In this document: one piece after another, positions 44,402 through 52,854 of the stretch
Layout: each line of letters opens with the position of its first letter
Numbering within the stretch: position 1 is the stretch's first letter
Source: Flavobacteriales bacterium
GTDB lineage: Bacteria > Bacteroidota > Bacteroidia > Flavobacteriales_F > PHOS-HE28
Direction: 5' to 3'
Length of the DNA stretch: 64,000 nucleotides
Assembly: GCA_020635655.1 (NCBI GenBank)
Contig: JACJZI010000004.1
Coordinates: 310,001 to 374,000, forward strand
The notes under the pieces: generated by a model
The model's input: the letters and a program-made list of their open reading frames with translations, nothing else
Told to the model about the DNA's origin: nothing
Databases searched by the model: none
Position numbers and translations under genes: made by a program

Positions 44402-45190
44402 ATGCGCCGGACGATGCTACTGGCCCTGCCATTTCTCGCAGTGGCCTGCTCCAAGGTCCCACTTACGGGCCGCACGCAATTGAATCTTCTCCCCGAGAGC
44501 GAGATGATGTCGATGAGCCTGACCTCGTACCAGCAATTCCTCTCGGAGAACGCTCCGCTCACAGCATCGGACCAGCGCGTGCAACGTGTCCGGCAAGTGG
44601 GGGAGAAGCTGGCCCACGCGGCCACGGAATACCTGACACAGGCGGGAGCCGCCGATCGCGTCGCGGATTTCGAATGGGAGTTCAATGTGGTGGATGATCC
44701 CACGGTGAACGCATGGTGCATGCCGGGCGGCAAGGTCGTCGTATACACCGGCATCCTCCCGCTCACGCAGGACGATGCGGGACTGGCCGTGGTGATGGGG
44801 CATGAGATCTCCCACGCCATCGCGCGGCACGGCAACGAGCGGATGAGCCAGGGGCTTGTTGTACAGGCTGGAGGTCTCGCACTGGATGTGGCCCTTGCTC
44901 AAAAGCCCGAATTGACCCACGACCTGTTCCTGCAATCCTATGGCATCGGCTCGCAGTTGGGCATGCTGGCCTATTCACGCAAACACGAGAGCGAGGCCGA
45001 CAAGATGGGCCTGGTGTTCATGGCCATGGCCGGGTATGATCCCCGCACGGCCCCGAAGTTCTGGGAGCGCATGTCGGCACAGGGTGGGGCCAAACCGCCC
45101 GAGATCCTGAGCACCCACCCCAGCGATGAGACCCGGATGCACGACCTGGAGGCGTACATGCCCGAAGCCATGAAATATTACGTACCCTGA
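44402..45190 (+). CDS. M48-family metalloprotease lipoprotein (BepA/LoiP-like)
   Basis: A 262-residue predicted lipoprotein (LLALPFLAVACSKVP, cysteine near residue 16). It has the zinc protease motif VVMGHEISHAIARHGNERM (HExxH near residue 135) and the third ligand region in KHESEADKMGLVFMAMAGYDP. The NAWCMPGGKVVVYTGIL segment upstream is the family's substrate-groove strand. The length corresponds to short M48 proteins without C-terminal TPRs. Such lipoproteins degrade or assist folding of outer-membrane proteins. It follows clpS directly. The C-terminus ends with STHPSDETRMHDLEAYMP, also typical. Confidence 0.93.
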   Translation: MRRTMLLALPFLAVACSKVPLTGRTQLNLLPESEMMSMSLTSYQQFLSENAPLTASDQRVQRVRQVGEKLAHAATEYLTQAGAADRVADFEWEFNVVDDPTVNAWCMPGGKVVVYTGILPLTQDDAGLAVVMGHEISHAIARHGNERMSQGLVVQAGGLALDVALAQKPELTHDLFLQSYGIGSQLGMLAYSRKHESEADKMGLVFMAMAGYDPRTAPKFWERMSAQGGAKPPEILSTHPSDETRMHDLEAYMPEAMKYYVP

Positions 45191-45211
45191 GGAGCGGGCG
45201 GGCCCTGGCCA

Positions 45212-47101
45212 TCATTTCCGAAGTTCGGCCCGGGCTTCCTCCAGCAATTGCTCCTGATGGAGCTTGGCATATGCGCCGCCGTGGGCCAGCAATGCCTCAT
45301 GCCGCCCTTCCTCGATCACCCTTCCGTTCTCCAGGACCAGGATATGGTCCGCATCCTGTACCGCCGAGATCCGATGACTGATGATCAGGGTGGTCCGACC
45401 CTGCATCACCTTGCGCAGGTCGCGCAATATGGCCTCCTCGGTCGCTGTATCCACGGCGCTCAAGGGGTCGTCCAGGATCAGGATGCGGGGGGATGACATG
45501 ACCGCTCGGGCGATGCTCACGCGCTGCTTCTGCCCCCCGCTCAGCGTCACACCGCGCTCACCGAGAAGCGTGGAATAACCAGCTGGAAAGCCCGCGATGT
45601 TCTCGTGCACCTGCGCGATACGGGCCGCCTCCTCCACGTCAGCCTCCTGAAAGGTGCGGTCATCCTTGCTGAAAGCGATGTTGTTGCGGATCGAGTCGCT
45701 GAACAGAAAGACGTCCTGCGGCACATAGCCGATTTGGCTCCTCAGCGCGGCAAGATCGTACCGTTGGATCGGTATGCCATCGATGGTGATCGTGCCCTCC
45801 GTGGTGTCGTATTGGCGCATGACCAGTTCGGCGATGGTGCTCTTGCCCGACCCGGTATGGCCCACGATGGCAAGGCTCCGTCCCGCGGGCACATGGAAGG
45901 AGACGTCCTGAAGCGCGCGGATCCCTGTATCCGGGTAGGTGAAGCCGGCATGGATGAATGCCAGATCCCCAGAAATGTCCCCGGGGGAGGACCCTCCGTC
46001 CGTGATCGCCGGTCGCGTATCGAGGAATTCATTGATCCGTTCCATGCTCGCTGCTGCCTGTTGGACCAGACTGGTCACCCATCCGACCGAAGCGAAAGGC
46101 CAGGTAAGCATGTTCACATAGATGATGAACTCGGCCACGTTCCCGACGGAAATGGTGGGATCATGAGCGATCAATTCCATGCCGCCAACGAACACCGTGA
46201 GCACGGTGCTTATGCCGATCAGCAGCATGATCGATGGCATGAACAATGCGTCCACCCGGGCCTGGGCCAGACTGCGCGTTCGGAACTCCGCGGATGCCTC
46301 GCGGAACATATCTTTCGCGTTCTCCTCCTTGACATAGGCCTTCAGCACGCGGATGCCGCTGAAGGTCTCCTGGGCCAGGGTGCTCAAGCGGCTCTGCTGT
46401 TGTTGCACGGCCAGGCTCCGCTTGTTGATCACTTCACTGACCTGATAGATGGCGATGCTCATCACCGGCAAGGGCAGGAGCGTCCATAGGGTCAGTTCGA
46501 CGTTCACGCTGAGCATGAACCCGATGCACATCACGAACAGCACGAGAAGATTGATCGTGTACATCACCGCGGGGCCCAGGTACATCCGCACCTTGGTCAC
46601 ATCCTCACTGATCCGGTTCATCAGATCGCCCGTACTGTTCCGCTTGTAGAAGGCCCTGTCCAACTGTTGATAGTGCTGAAAGACCGTGTTCTTCAGGTCA
46701 TACTCGATGAGCCGGCTCATCACGATGATGGTCTGGCGCATGAAGAACATGAACACGCCCTTCAATAGGGCGAAGGCGAAATAGAGCAGGCCCAACACGC
46801 CGGCGCACCAGATCACGGTGCGGACGATCGATCCATGCGTGCCGATGTCCCACAGATGTCCGGCGAGATCGAGCCCCGTCCATCCCAGCCATGCCTGCAT
46901 CAAGGGGGGCACATCGATGTGGCGTTCGGACACCGGAAGGGTCGATTGGTGGATCCCCGTCGCGATCAGATCGATCGCCTCGCGCACCACCTGGGGGGAA
47001 TACACCGCGAAAAGATTGCTCAGCGCGATGAAGAGCACGCCCAGCAGGATCCGGCCACGGTACTTTGCGAAATAGGGGTTCAGCTTGAGGAGCGGTCGCA
47101 T
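45212..47101 (-). CDS. MsbA-type ABC transporter (fused membrane and ATPase domains)
   Basis: A 629-residue half-transporter with six N-terminal membrane helices (residues about 15-340) and a C-terminal ATPase: Walker A VGHTGSGKSTIAEL near 415, Q-loop QIGYVPQDVFLFSDS, signature LSGGQKQRVSIARA near 520, Walker B ILILDDPLSAVDTAT and the switch histidine in LIISHRISAV. The residue after Walker B is aspartate, not the usual catalytic glutamate (DDPLSAVD), as in some heterodimeric or asymmetric exporters. Substrate unknown; lipid, peptide or drug export are the family options. An exact minus-strand TAACTTTG box lies 54 bp upstream. Confidence 0.93.
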   Translation of the reverse strand: MRPLLKLNPYFAKYRGRILLGVLFIALSNLFAVYSPQVVREAIDLIATGIHQSTLPVSERHIDVPPLMQAWLGWTGLDLAGHLWDIGTHGSIVRTVIWCAGVLGLLYFAFALLKGVFMFFMRQTIIVMSRLIEYDLKNTVFQHYQQLDRAFYKRNSTGDLMNRISEDVTKVRMYLGPAVMYTINLLVLFVMCIGFMLSVNVELTLWTLLPLPVMSIAIYQVSEVINKRSLAVQQQQSRLSTLAQETFSGIRVLKAYVKEENAKDMFREASAEFRTRSLAQARVDALFMPSIMLLIGISTVLTVFVGGMELIAHDPTISVGNVAEFIIYVNMLTWPFASVGWVTSLVQQAAASMERINEFLDTRPAITDGGSSPGDISGDLAFIHAGFTYPDTGIRALQDVSFHVPAGRSLAIVGHTGSGKSTIAELVMRQYDTTEGTITIDGIPIQRYDLAALRSQIGYVPQDVFLFSDSIRNNIAFSKDDRTFQEADVEEAARIAQVHENIAGFPAGYSTLLGERGVTLSGGQKQRVSIARAVMSSPRILILDDPLSAVDTATEEAILRDLRKVMQGRTTLIISHRISAVQDADHILVLENGRVIEEGRHEALLAHGGAYAKLHQEQLLEEARAELRK

Positions 47102-47120
47102 CGAGCGCGGGCGATCTTGC

Positions 47121-47128
47121 TAGTTTTG
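47121..47128 (+). promoter_or_regulatory. -7 box for the leucine dehydrogenase gene
   Basis: TAGTTTTG, exact TAnnTTTG, reading right. The first ATG of the gene is at 47266, so the leader would be about 130 bases. It faces the opposing box at 47155-47162. Confidence 0.45.
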
Positions 47129-47154
47129 CGGCGCCTTGCGAACGCCCAGGCCGC

Positions 47155-47162
47155 CAAAGTTA
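47155..47162 (-). promoter_or_regulatory. -7 box for the ABC transporter gene
   Basis: TAACTTTG on the minus strand, exact TAnnTTTG, 53 bases upstream of ATG 47101. Its transcript would run back across the opposing box at 47121-47128. Confidence 0.55.
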
Positions 47163-47265
47163 GGCCCGGTCGTTCGGTGGGCGCTCGACCCACGCACCAC
47201 GTTCATTCCCTGATGACCCGCCAGCGCACCAAGCTCCCGGCACGAACCTACAGACCGGATCGACC

Positions 47266-48366
47266 ATGGTCATGACAAGCACACAGGCCGGGACCGGCCC
47301 GGCCGTGATCGGCCGCATGGAGGAGTTCGAGCACGAGGAGGTGCTCTTCTGCCAGGACCGCACCACAGGTCTCAAGGCCATCATCGCCATCCATGACACC
47401 ACGCTCGGTCCGGCCCTCGGTGGCACACGGATGTGGCCCTATGACCAGGAAGGCGACGCCCTGAGCGATGTGCTCCGTCTGAGCCGCGGCATGACCTACA
47501 AAAGCGCGCTTGCCGGCCTGGACCTGGGTGGCGGAAAAGCTGTGATCATCGGTGATGCACGCACCCAGAAGACCGAGGCGATGTTCCGGCGTTTCGGTTG
47601 GTTCGTCCACAGCTTGAGCGGCCGTTACATCACCGCCGAGGACGTGGGCATGAGCACCACCGAAATGGTCAACATCCGTAAGGAGACACCTTATGTGGCC
47701 GGACTGCCGGAGAACATGGGCGGGAGCGGTGACCCAAGTCCCGTGACCGCCTACGGCGTGTTCTGCGGCATGCGGGCCGCTGCCAGAACGGCCTTTGGAA
47801 GTGAAAGCCTTGCCGGCCGCAAGATCTCCGTGCAGGGCGCGGGAAATGTCGGAATGCACCTGGTGGGCCACCTGGTGAAGGACGGGGCCAGGGTCTTCCT
47901 CACCGATATCCATGATGACAAGCTCGCCATGATCGCAAAAACCCATCCGGGGATCACCTTGGTGGGACCGGATGAGGTCTACGATCTGGATGTGGACATC
48001 TATTCACCCTGCGCGCTCGGTGCCACCATCAACGATGACACACTGGGCCGTTTGAAGTGTGCCGTGATCGCGGGGGCCGCGAACAACCAGCTGGCGGATG
48101 AGGCGGTGCATGGTCGGGCGGTCATGGAGAAGGGTATCCTCTATGCCCCGGATTTCCTGATCAACGCAGGAGGGATCATCAACTGCGCATGGGAGCGCAA
48201 GGGATACGACCGCGGTGCGGCCATGGCCCAGACCGAACGCATCTTTGACACGGCGCTCGGGATCTTCAAGCGCAGCACCACCGAACATGTTCCGACCTAC
48301 CTCGCCGCGAACGAGGCGGCCGAACACCGTGTGCGCAGCATGCGACAGGCCGGACTTCACTTCTGA
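47266..48366 (+). CDS. Leucine dehydrogenase (Glu/Leu/Phe/Val dehydrogenase family)
   Basis: A 366-residue NAD-dependent amino acid dehydrogenase that oxidatively deaminates branched-chain amino acids. Dimerisation/substrate domain: AIHDTTLGPALGGTRMWPY, then SRGMTYKSALAGLDLGGGKAVI with the two lysines of the active site. Cofactor domain: ISVQGAGNVGMHLV, a GxGxxG Rossmann motif near residue 190. APDFLINAGGIIN closes the active site. The length and the first motif favour leucine dehydrogenase over glutamate dehydrogenase (about 450). ATG 47266 or 47272 could be used. The stop is 3 bp from nusB. Confidence 0.92.
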   Translation: MVMTSTQAGTGPAVIGRMEEFEHEEVLFCQDRTTGLKAIIAIHDTTLGPALGGTRMWPYDQEGDALSDVLRLSRGMTYKSALAGLDLGGGKAVIIGDARTQKTEAMFRRFGWFVHSLSGRYITAEDVGMSTTEMVNIRKETPYVAGLPENMGGSGDPSPVTAYGVFCGMRAAARTAFGSESLAGRKISVQGAGNVGMHLVGHLVKDGARVFLTDIHDDKLAMIAKTHPGITLVGPDEVYDLDVDIYSPCALGATINDDTLGRLKCAVIAGAANNQLADEAVHGRAVMEKGILYAPDFLINAGGIINCAWERKGYDRGAAMAQTERIFDTALGIFKRSTTEHVPTYLAANEAAEHRVRSMRQAGLHF

Positions 48367-48369
48367 TCG

Positions 48370-49320
48370 ATGCTCAACAGGCGATACCTCCGGATCAAGG
48401 CCTACCAATCGCTGTACGCGTATTGGCAGAGCGAGGAGGCCAATGCCGCCCGGATCGAGAAGGAACTGCTCCTCAGCATCGACCGCACCTTCGACCTGTA
48501 TGTGGCCCTGATGCTGACCTTCGGCGAGCTTCGCCATGCAGCTGAACTGCGCCTGGAGGAGCGACGCCAGAAACGGCTGCCCTCGCCCGAGGACCTGTCA
48601 CCGAACCGTCGCTTTGTCGATGGTCCGTTGCTCGAGGCGATCGTTACGTCACATGTCCTGAAGGCGGAGGCCACCCGCCGTCGCGTGGATTGGACAGGTG
48701 ATCTGGACATCTTTCAGAAGCTGCTGAAGGCCATCTCCGCCGATGAGGCCATTGAACGCTATATGCACCTGCCCTCGGTCACGACGCGCGACGAACAACA
48801 GTTCTTGCTCCACGTGTTCCTCGAACACATCGCCTTGTTCGACCCGTTGCACGATCTGTTCGAGACCCGCAGCATCTACTGGCTCGAGGACCTTGATCTT
48901 GCCTGCGCATTGGTGAAACGGACGTTGGAGCTGGCACGCACCCCCGATCAGGTCGAGGATGCCATGCGTGAGATCATGACCCATCACCAGGAAGAGCGGG
49001 ACTTCGTCAGTCTGCTCTACCGAAAGACCATTGAGCTGCGCCAGGAGCACGAAACGGCGATCGCCGCCAAGGCGAGCAACTGGGAACTGGACCGGATCGC
49101 CGTAAGCGACATGATCCTCATGGAGATGGCCCTGACAGAAGCACGCACCTTCGATCAGATCCCCCTGAAGGTCACCCTGAACGAGTACATCGAGATCGCG
49201 AAGGCCTACAGCACACCCAAGAGCAAGAACTTCATCAATGGCATCCTCGACCGTCTCTTCATCGAAATGAAGGAGCGGGGCCATATCCGGAAGGTCGGAC
49301 GTGGATTGCTGGAGAACTGA
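48370..49320 (+). CDS. nusB: Transcription antitermination factor NusB (long Bacteroidota form)
   Basis: A 316-residue all-helical protein, about twice the E. coli length, as is usual in Bacteroidota. The C-terminal half carries the NusB domain: NWELDRIAVSDMILMEMALTEA, then IPLKVTLNEYIEIAKAYSTPKS and FINGILDRLF near 240-300. The N-terminal half (MLNRRYLRIKAYQSLYAYWQ) also begins like a NusB helix. NusB binds boxA RNA with S10 for rRNA antitermination. It begins the nusB-DUF1573-yajC-coaE block. Confidence 0.94.
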   Translation: MLNRRYLRIKAYQSLYAYWQSEEANAARIEKELLLSIDRTFDLYVALMLTFGELRHAAELRLEERRQKRLPSPEDLSPNRRFVDGPLLEAIVTSHVLKAEATRRRVDWTGDLDIFQKLLKAISADEAIERYMHLPSVTTRDEQQFLLHVFLEHIALFDPLHDLFETRSIYWLEDLDLACALVKRTLELARTPDQVEDAMREIMTHHQEERDFVSLLYRKTIELRQEHETAIAAKASNWELDRIAVSDMILMEMALTEARTFDQIPLKVTLNEYIEIAKAYSTPKSKNFINGILDRLFIEMKERGHIRKVGRGLLEN

Positions 49321-49328
49321 ACTCGGCC

Positions 49329-49844
49329 ATGCAACGGACCTTACTTACATTTCCGCGCATCACCCACCTGATCGTTCTGGGCGGGGTCGTCCTGGCATGC
49401 GATTCTTGTCGCCTCACGGACCATAGCGAGAAGCCTGATGATGCCGTATCCACCAAGGCCATCGAGATCCCAGCGAGCGGATACAAGGAAGCCGACCTTG
49501 GGAAACTACCCAGGTTCAAGTGGGATACGACCACCATCAACATGGGGCGTATCAGCCAGGGCGCGCGTGTCGAGCGCACGTACCATTTCCGCAATGTGGG
49601 CGGATCGGACCTGCTGATCGCCGAGGTGCGGCCCAGCTGCGGCTGCACAGTGAGCAAGGACTGGCCGAAGGAGCCGATCCCCCCGGGCGGCGAGGGGCAC
49701 ATCACCGTGGAATACGATAGTGAGGGCCATACCGGACGCCAGGAAAAGGTGATCACCGTGGTGGCCAACACAACACCGGCCTCCACACCCCTCTTCTTCG
49801 TGGTACAGGTGATGGCGCCTGGCAATGACGACCGAAAAGACTAG
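49329..49844 (+). CDS. DUF1573 domain lipoprotein-like exported protein
   Basis: A 171-residue exported protein; the N-terminus (ITHLIVLGGVVLACDSC) looks like a lipoprotein signal with cysteine near residue 24. The DUF1573 domain is a small Ig/MSP-like sandwich: TTINMGRISQGARVERTYHFRNVG, then the conserved VRPSCGCTVSKDWP. It is found in this genomic position in many Bacteroidota. Function unknown. It lies 8 bp after nusB and 5 bp before yajC. Confidence 0.9.
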   Translation: MQRTLLTFPRITHLIVLGGVVLACDSCRLTDHSEKPDDAVSTKAIEIPASGYKEADLGKLPRFKWDTTTINMGRISQGARVERTYHFRNVGGSDLLIAEVRPSCGCTVSKDWPKEPIPPGGEGHITVEYDSEGHTGRQEKVITVVANTTPASTPLFFVVQVMAPGNDDRKD

Positions 49845-49849
49845 AACAC

Positions 49850-50167
49850 ATGCGAACGACGATCCTACTTCAGGCACAACAGAACCCGACCAGCTTCTGG
49901 ATCATGATGGGCCTCCTGATGGTGGTCTTCTACTTTTTCATGATCCGCCCGCAACAGAAAAAGGCGCGAGAAGCGAAGAAGTTCAGGGAGAGCATCCAAA
50001 AAGGCGCGAAAGTGATCACCATCGGTGGCATCCATGGCAAAGTGATCGAGGTGGGTGAGAAGAACGTATTGCTCGAGGTGGACAGCAATACCAAGATCCG
50101 CGTCGAGAAAAGCGCGCTGGCCATGGACAGCTCGCAGCAGCTCACGGAAGCCTCCGCCCGTTCCTGA
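49850..50167 (+). CDS. yajC: Preprotein translocase subunit YajC
   Basis: A 105-residue single-pass protein of the Sec translocon accessory complex. One helix (SFWIMMGLLMVVFYFFMI, residues about 15-33) is followed by RPQQKKAREAKKFRESIQKGAKVITIGGIHGKV, the family signature, and a small beta domain (NVLLEVDSNTKIRVEKSAL). Length matches the family. It lies between DUF1573 and coaE with very short gaps. Confidence 0.95.
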   Translation: MRTTILLQAQQNPTSFWIMMGLLMVVFYFFMIRPQQKKAREAKKFRESIQKGAKVITIGGIHGKVIEVGEKNVLLEVDSNTKIRVEKSALAMDSSQQLTEASARS

Positions 50168-50178
50168 CCTTCGAACGG

Positions 50179-50775
50179 ATGTTCAACGTCGGGATCACCG
50201 GCGGGATCGGCAGCGGCAAAAGCCTGGTCTGCCGCATGCTCGGCATCCTTGGTGTCCCCGTCTTCGACGCGGATGCCGAGGGGAGGGCCGTGCTCGGGAC
50301 CGATCCCGAGGTGCTCCGACAGGTGATCGCGGCCTTCGGTGCGGACATGGTGACCACCGACGGTGTTGACCGGAGGAAGCTCGCCGAGCAAGTGTTCGCC
50401 GATCCGGCAGCTCTTGACCGTCTGAACGGGATCGTCCATCCGATCGTTCGTGCCAGGTCCAAGGCGTGGAGCGACGAACAGAACGCCCCCTACGTGGTGA
50501 CGGAGTCGGCGATCCTCATCGAAAGCGGCGGTGCGGCCCGTTTTGATCACCTCGTGGTGGTCATCGCTCCCGAAGAGGTGCGTCTGCGTCGGGTGATGGA
50601 GCGCGATGGGATCGATGCCGACCATGTTCGTCAACGCATGGCCGCGCAATGCAGCGATCAGGAACGTCGTGGCGGGGCCGATTCGGTCATCGTCAATGAC
50701 GGCGAACGGATGCTGCTACCCCAAGTGTTGGCCCTGCATCAGCGCTTGCTGGAACTTGCCGAACACCATGGATGA
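50179..50775 (+). CDS. coaE: Dephospho-CoA kinase
   Basis: A 198-residue P-loop kinase for the last step of coenzyme A synthesis. The P-loop GITGGIGSGKSLVCR is at residues 5-19; VPVFDADAEGR holds the catalytic Asp near 31; the lid region ALDRLNGIVHPIVRAR and VTESAILIESG follow; RMAAQCSDQERRGGADSVIVNDG is the typical end. Its last 8 bases overlap the start of the following small membrane protein gene. Confidence 0.95.
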   Translation: MFNVGITGGIGSGKSLVCRMLGILGVPVFDADAEGRAVLGTDPEVLRQVIAAFGADMVTTDGVDRRKLAEQVFADPAALDRLNGIVHPIVRARSKAWSDEQNAPYVVTESAILIESGGAARFDHLVVVIAPEEVRLRRVMERDGIDADHVRQRMAAQCSDQERRGGADSVIVNDGERMLLPQVLALHQRLLELAEHHG

Positions 50776-51049
50776 GCGCCCCCTGCCCCTCGGCCATGCC
50801 GCGCAAACGATGGGCATCCTGTCCATACCGTTCGCCTTCCTAGCCCAACTGGTCGTACCGGCCGCCATCATGGCCCTGATGGCCGTGCTGATCGCCCTCT
50901 GGGGAAGGGGTCGCCGGATCCGCTACCCGATGCGCTACACACATCGCAGCGTGATGCGGATGCGACGCGGGATGTGGGCGGGGACGTTGGGGCTGACCAT
51001 CGCTTCTGGGCTCTGGGTGCTCTATGCCCTGGGCGTATTGCCCTTCTGA
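50768..51049 (+). CDS. Small two-helix membrane protein of unknown function
   Basis: A 93-residue protein with two hydrophobic segments, SIPFAFLAQLVVPAAIMALMAVLIAL and GTLGLTIASGLWVLYALGV, separated by a basic loop (RGRRIRYPMRYTHRSVMRMRR). No family recognised. ATG 50768 overlaps the end of coaE by 8 bp, which favours real, coupled translation. It converges on the exonuclease gene with no gap. Confidence 0.65.
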   Translation: MDERPLPLGHAAQTMGILSIPFAFLAQLVVPAAIMALMAVLIALWGRGRRIRYPMRYTHRSVMRMRRGMWAGTLGLTIASGLWVLYALGVLPF

Positions 51050-51619
51050 TCAGGCACGTAGCTCCAGCGGCCAGGGTCTCGTGGCGCTCTGGACACGCTC
51101 ATGACCATGTGCATCGAGCAACAGCCCGAGCAGTCCAAGCGTGGCGCGGGCATCGTTCAAAGCGCGATGTTGGCCGGCAATGGGAACGCCCAAATGCCGG
51201 CAAAGGCTGGTCAGGTTGTAATGGGAGAGACCCGGCAGCAGTTGATGGCTCAGCCGTTCCGTGCAGAGCGTCCGCCGGGAAAAACCGCGCTTGCATCGCC
51301 CGAACTCCATGGAGAGCACCGTCATGTCGAACCGCGCATTGTGGGCCACGACCGTTCGGCCGTAGGTCATTTCCCTGATGATGGGAGCGATCTCCGGAAA
51401 GGTCGGTGCCCCCTGTACCATCTCCGATGTGATGCCGGTCAGCGTCCTTACGAACGACGGAATGGCCCGGCCGGGATCCACAAGGCTGTGCCACGTCGCG
51501 ATGGTCTCCATGCCATTGTGCACCAGCACCGCCACTTCGATCACCCGTCCCACAAGGGGATCCCCATGCGTGGTCTCCACGTCCAGCACGGCAAATTCCT
51601 CGGCCCGCATTCGGCCCAT
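51050..51619 (-). CDS. DnaQ-like 3'-5' exonuclease (PolIII epsilon type)
   Basis: A 189-residue exonuclease of the DEDDh family. Exo I: FAVLDVETT (catalytic D and E near residues 13-15); Exo II: VVAHNARFDMTVL (near 93); Exo III: QHRALNDARAT (catalytic H and D near 157-162). The size and the lack of extra domains fit stand-alone proofreading or RNase T/oligoribonuclease-like enzymes. The start could be ATG 51619 or 51610. It is divergent from the acyltransferase gene. Confidence 0.88.
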   Translation of the reverse strand: MGRMRAEEFAVLDVETTHGDPLVGRVIEVAVLVHNGMETIATWHSLVDPGRAIPSFVRTLTGITSEMVQGAPTFPEIAPIIREMTYGRTVVAHNARFDMTVLSMEFGRCKRGFSRRTLCTERLSHQLLPGLSHYNLTSLCRHLGVPIAGQHRALNDARATLGLLGLLLDAHGHERVQSATRPWPLELRA

Positions 51620-51698
51620 TCCTACGCAGCAAGGTCCTTTTCGGTTCCGAGACCGGCCCAGGAGTATCTTGCCACGGCCCGTTCCGCACGATCACCGC

Positions 51699-52247
51699 AT
51701 GTTCCGCGCATTCTCGAAATTCATGTTCCGCCTGATGGGCTGGTCGGTGCGCAGTGCGATGCCACCCGGGTTGGACAAGTACATCGTGGTCGTGGCACCG
51801 CACACCAGCAATCTCGATTTCTTTGTCGGTCTCTTTGCGCGAAGCATCATGCGCATGACCGACGTGCGCTACCTGGCGAAGAAGGAGCTCTTTCGCTGGC
51901 CCCTGGGAGCGCTCTTCCGCGCGCTGGGCGGCTATCCCGTGGACCGGTCGAAAAAGACCGACCTGGTGACCCAGGTCGCGGACCTGTTCCGCACCGTTCC
52001 GGGTTTCAAGATCGCGATCACTCCCGAGGGCACACGGAGGCACGTGGACAAATGGCGCACCGGTTTCTACCGCATCGCCATGCAGGCGGACGTGCCGATC
52101 ATTCTCGCTGCGCTGGACTATGGACGCAAGGAGGTGTCCTTTTCGGACATTTTCCCAATGACGGGCGAACAGGATGCCGATATTGCCCACATGATGGACC
52201 ACTTCCGCGCGATCAAGGGGCGCCATCCGGAGAAAGGGGTCACCTGA
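51699..52247 (+). CDS. 1-acyl-glycerol-3-phosphate acyltransferase-family protein
   Basis: A 182-residue short PlsC-family acyltransferase. The catalytic HX4D motif is present as VVAPHTSNLDFFVG near residue 34-42, and the glycerol-phosphate site as IAITPEGTRR near 108. The short length and the APHTSN variant correspond to a subfamily seen in many Bacteroidota and Proteobacteria, sometimes involved in ornithine-lipid or other acyl transfer, so the substrate is uncertain. ATG 51699 gives the usual N-terminus (MFRAFSKFMFRLMGW). The last base of the TGA stop is the A of the next ATG. Confidence 0.87.
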   Translation: MFRAFSKFMFRLMGWSVRSAMPPGLDKYIVVVAPHTSNLDFFVGLFARSIMRMTDVRYLAKKELFRWPLGALFRALGGYPVDRSKKTDLVTQVADLFRTVPGFKIAITPEGTRRHVDKWRTGFYRIAMQADVPIILAALDYGRKEVSFSDIFPMTGEQDADIAHMMDHFRAIKGRHPEKGVT

Positions 52248-52816
52248 TGCGGCACGGAACTTGGTCGCGGACACCAGCAGGACCGAACATGGTACATACC
52301 TCGATCATTTGTGCAGGCCTGCTTTTCGCGAGTGCAGCCGGAGCGCAAGGCGTATTCCCGGACCTTGCAGGGGAAACAGCGGACGGACGCACGATCCACA
52401 TACCTGGTGATGTCCATGCGGACTTCACCGTGGTCGGCCTGGCGTTCAGTCGGAAGGCGCAACCGATGTTGGAGGAGTGGGCGGAGCCGGCCTATCGGCG
52501 CTTCGTGGCCCATCACGGTCTCTTTGCGGAAAGCTATCAGGCCGACGTGTGGTTCATCCCCATGTTCGTCGGCATGAACAAGAACGCCTATCAGCCGAGC
52601 CTGCGCAAATTCCGCGACAGTGCCGATCCCGATGTGGCGGATCACGTGCTCTTCTTCCAAGGGGAGCTCGATCCGTTCATCGGTCCGCTCGAGCTGAGCG
52701 ACAAGGATGCGCCCTACTTCTTCGTGCTCGACGCCCATGGTACGATATTGCACGCCGAGCATGGCCTCTTCACGGTGGACAAGCTGGACGCCTTGGAGGA
52801 GGTGATGCTTCGCTGA
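52247..52816 (+). CDS. Secreted thioredoxin-fold-like protein without active-site cysteines
   Basis: A 189-residue exported protein (signal MVHTSIICAGLLFASAAGAQ if ATG 52289 is used). The mature part starts GVFPDLAGETADGRTIHIPGD and ends YFFVLDAHGTILHAEHGLFTVDKLDALEEVM, a pattern of peroxiredoxin/TlpA-like folds. However, the only cysteine is in the signal peptide, so it cannot be a redox enzyme of the usual type. It resembles the ATP10-like group in outline, which is a guess. ATG 52247 overlaps the acyltransferase stop by one base. Confidence 0.7.
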   Translation: MRHGTWSRTPAGPNMVHTSIICAGLLFASAAGAQGVFPDLAGETADGRTIHIPGDVHADFTVVGLAFSRKAQPMLEEWAEPAYRRFVAHHGLFAESYQADVWFIPMFVGMNKNAYQPSLRKFRDSADPDVADHVLFFQGELDPFIGPLELSDKDAPYFFVLDAHGTILHAEHGLFTVDKLDALEEVMLR

Positions 52817-52829
52817 AGCGCGTGCGACT

Positions 52830-52837
52830 TATTTTTG
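52830..52837 (+). promoter_or_regulatory. -7 box of the cyclophilin lipoprotein gene
   Basis: TATTTTTG, exact TAnnTTTG match, 17 bases before ATG 52855. Confidence 0.6.
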
Positions 52838-52854
52838 GCGCCCATCACGCACCC

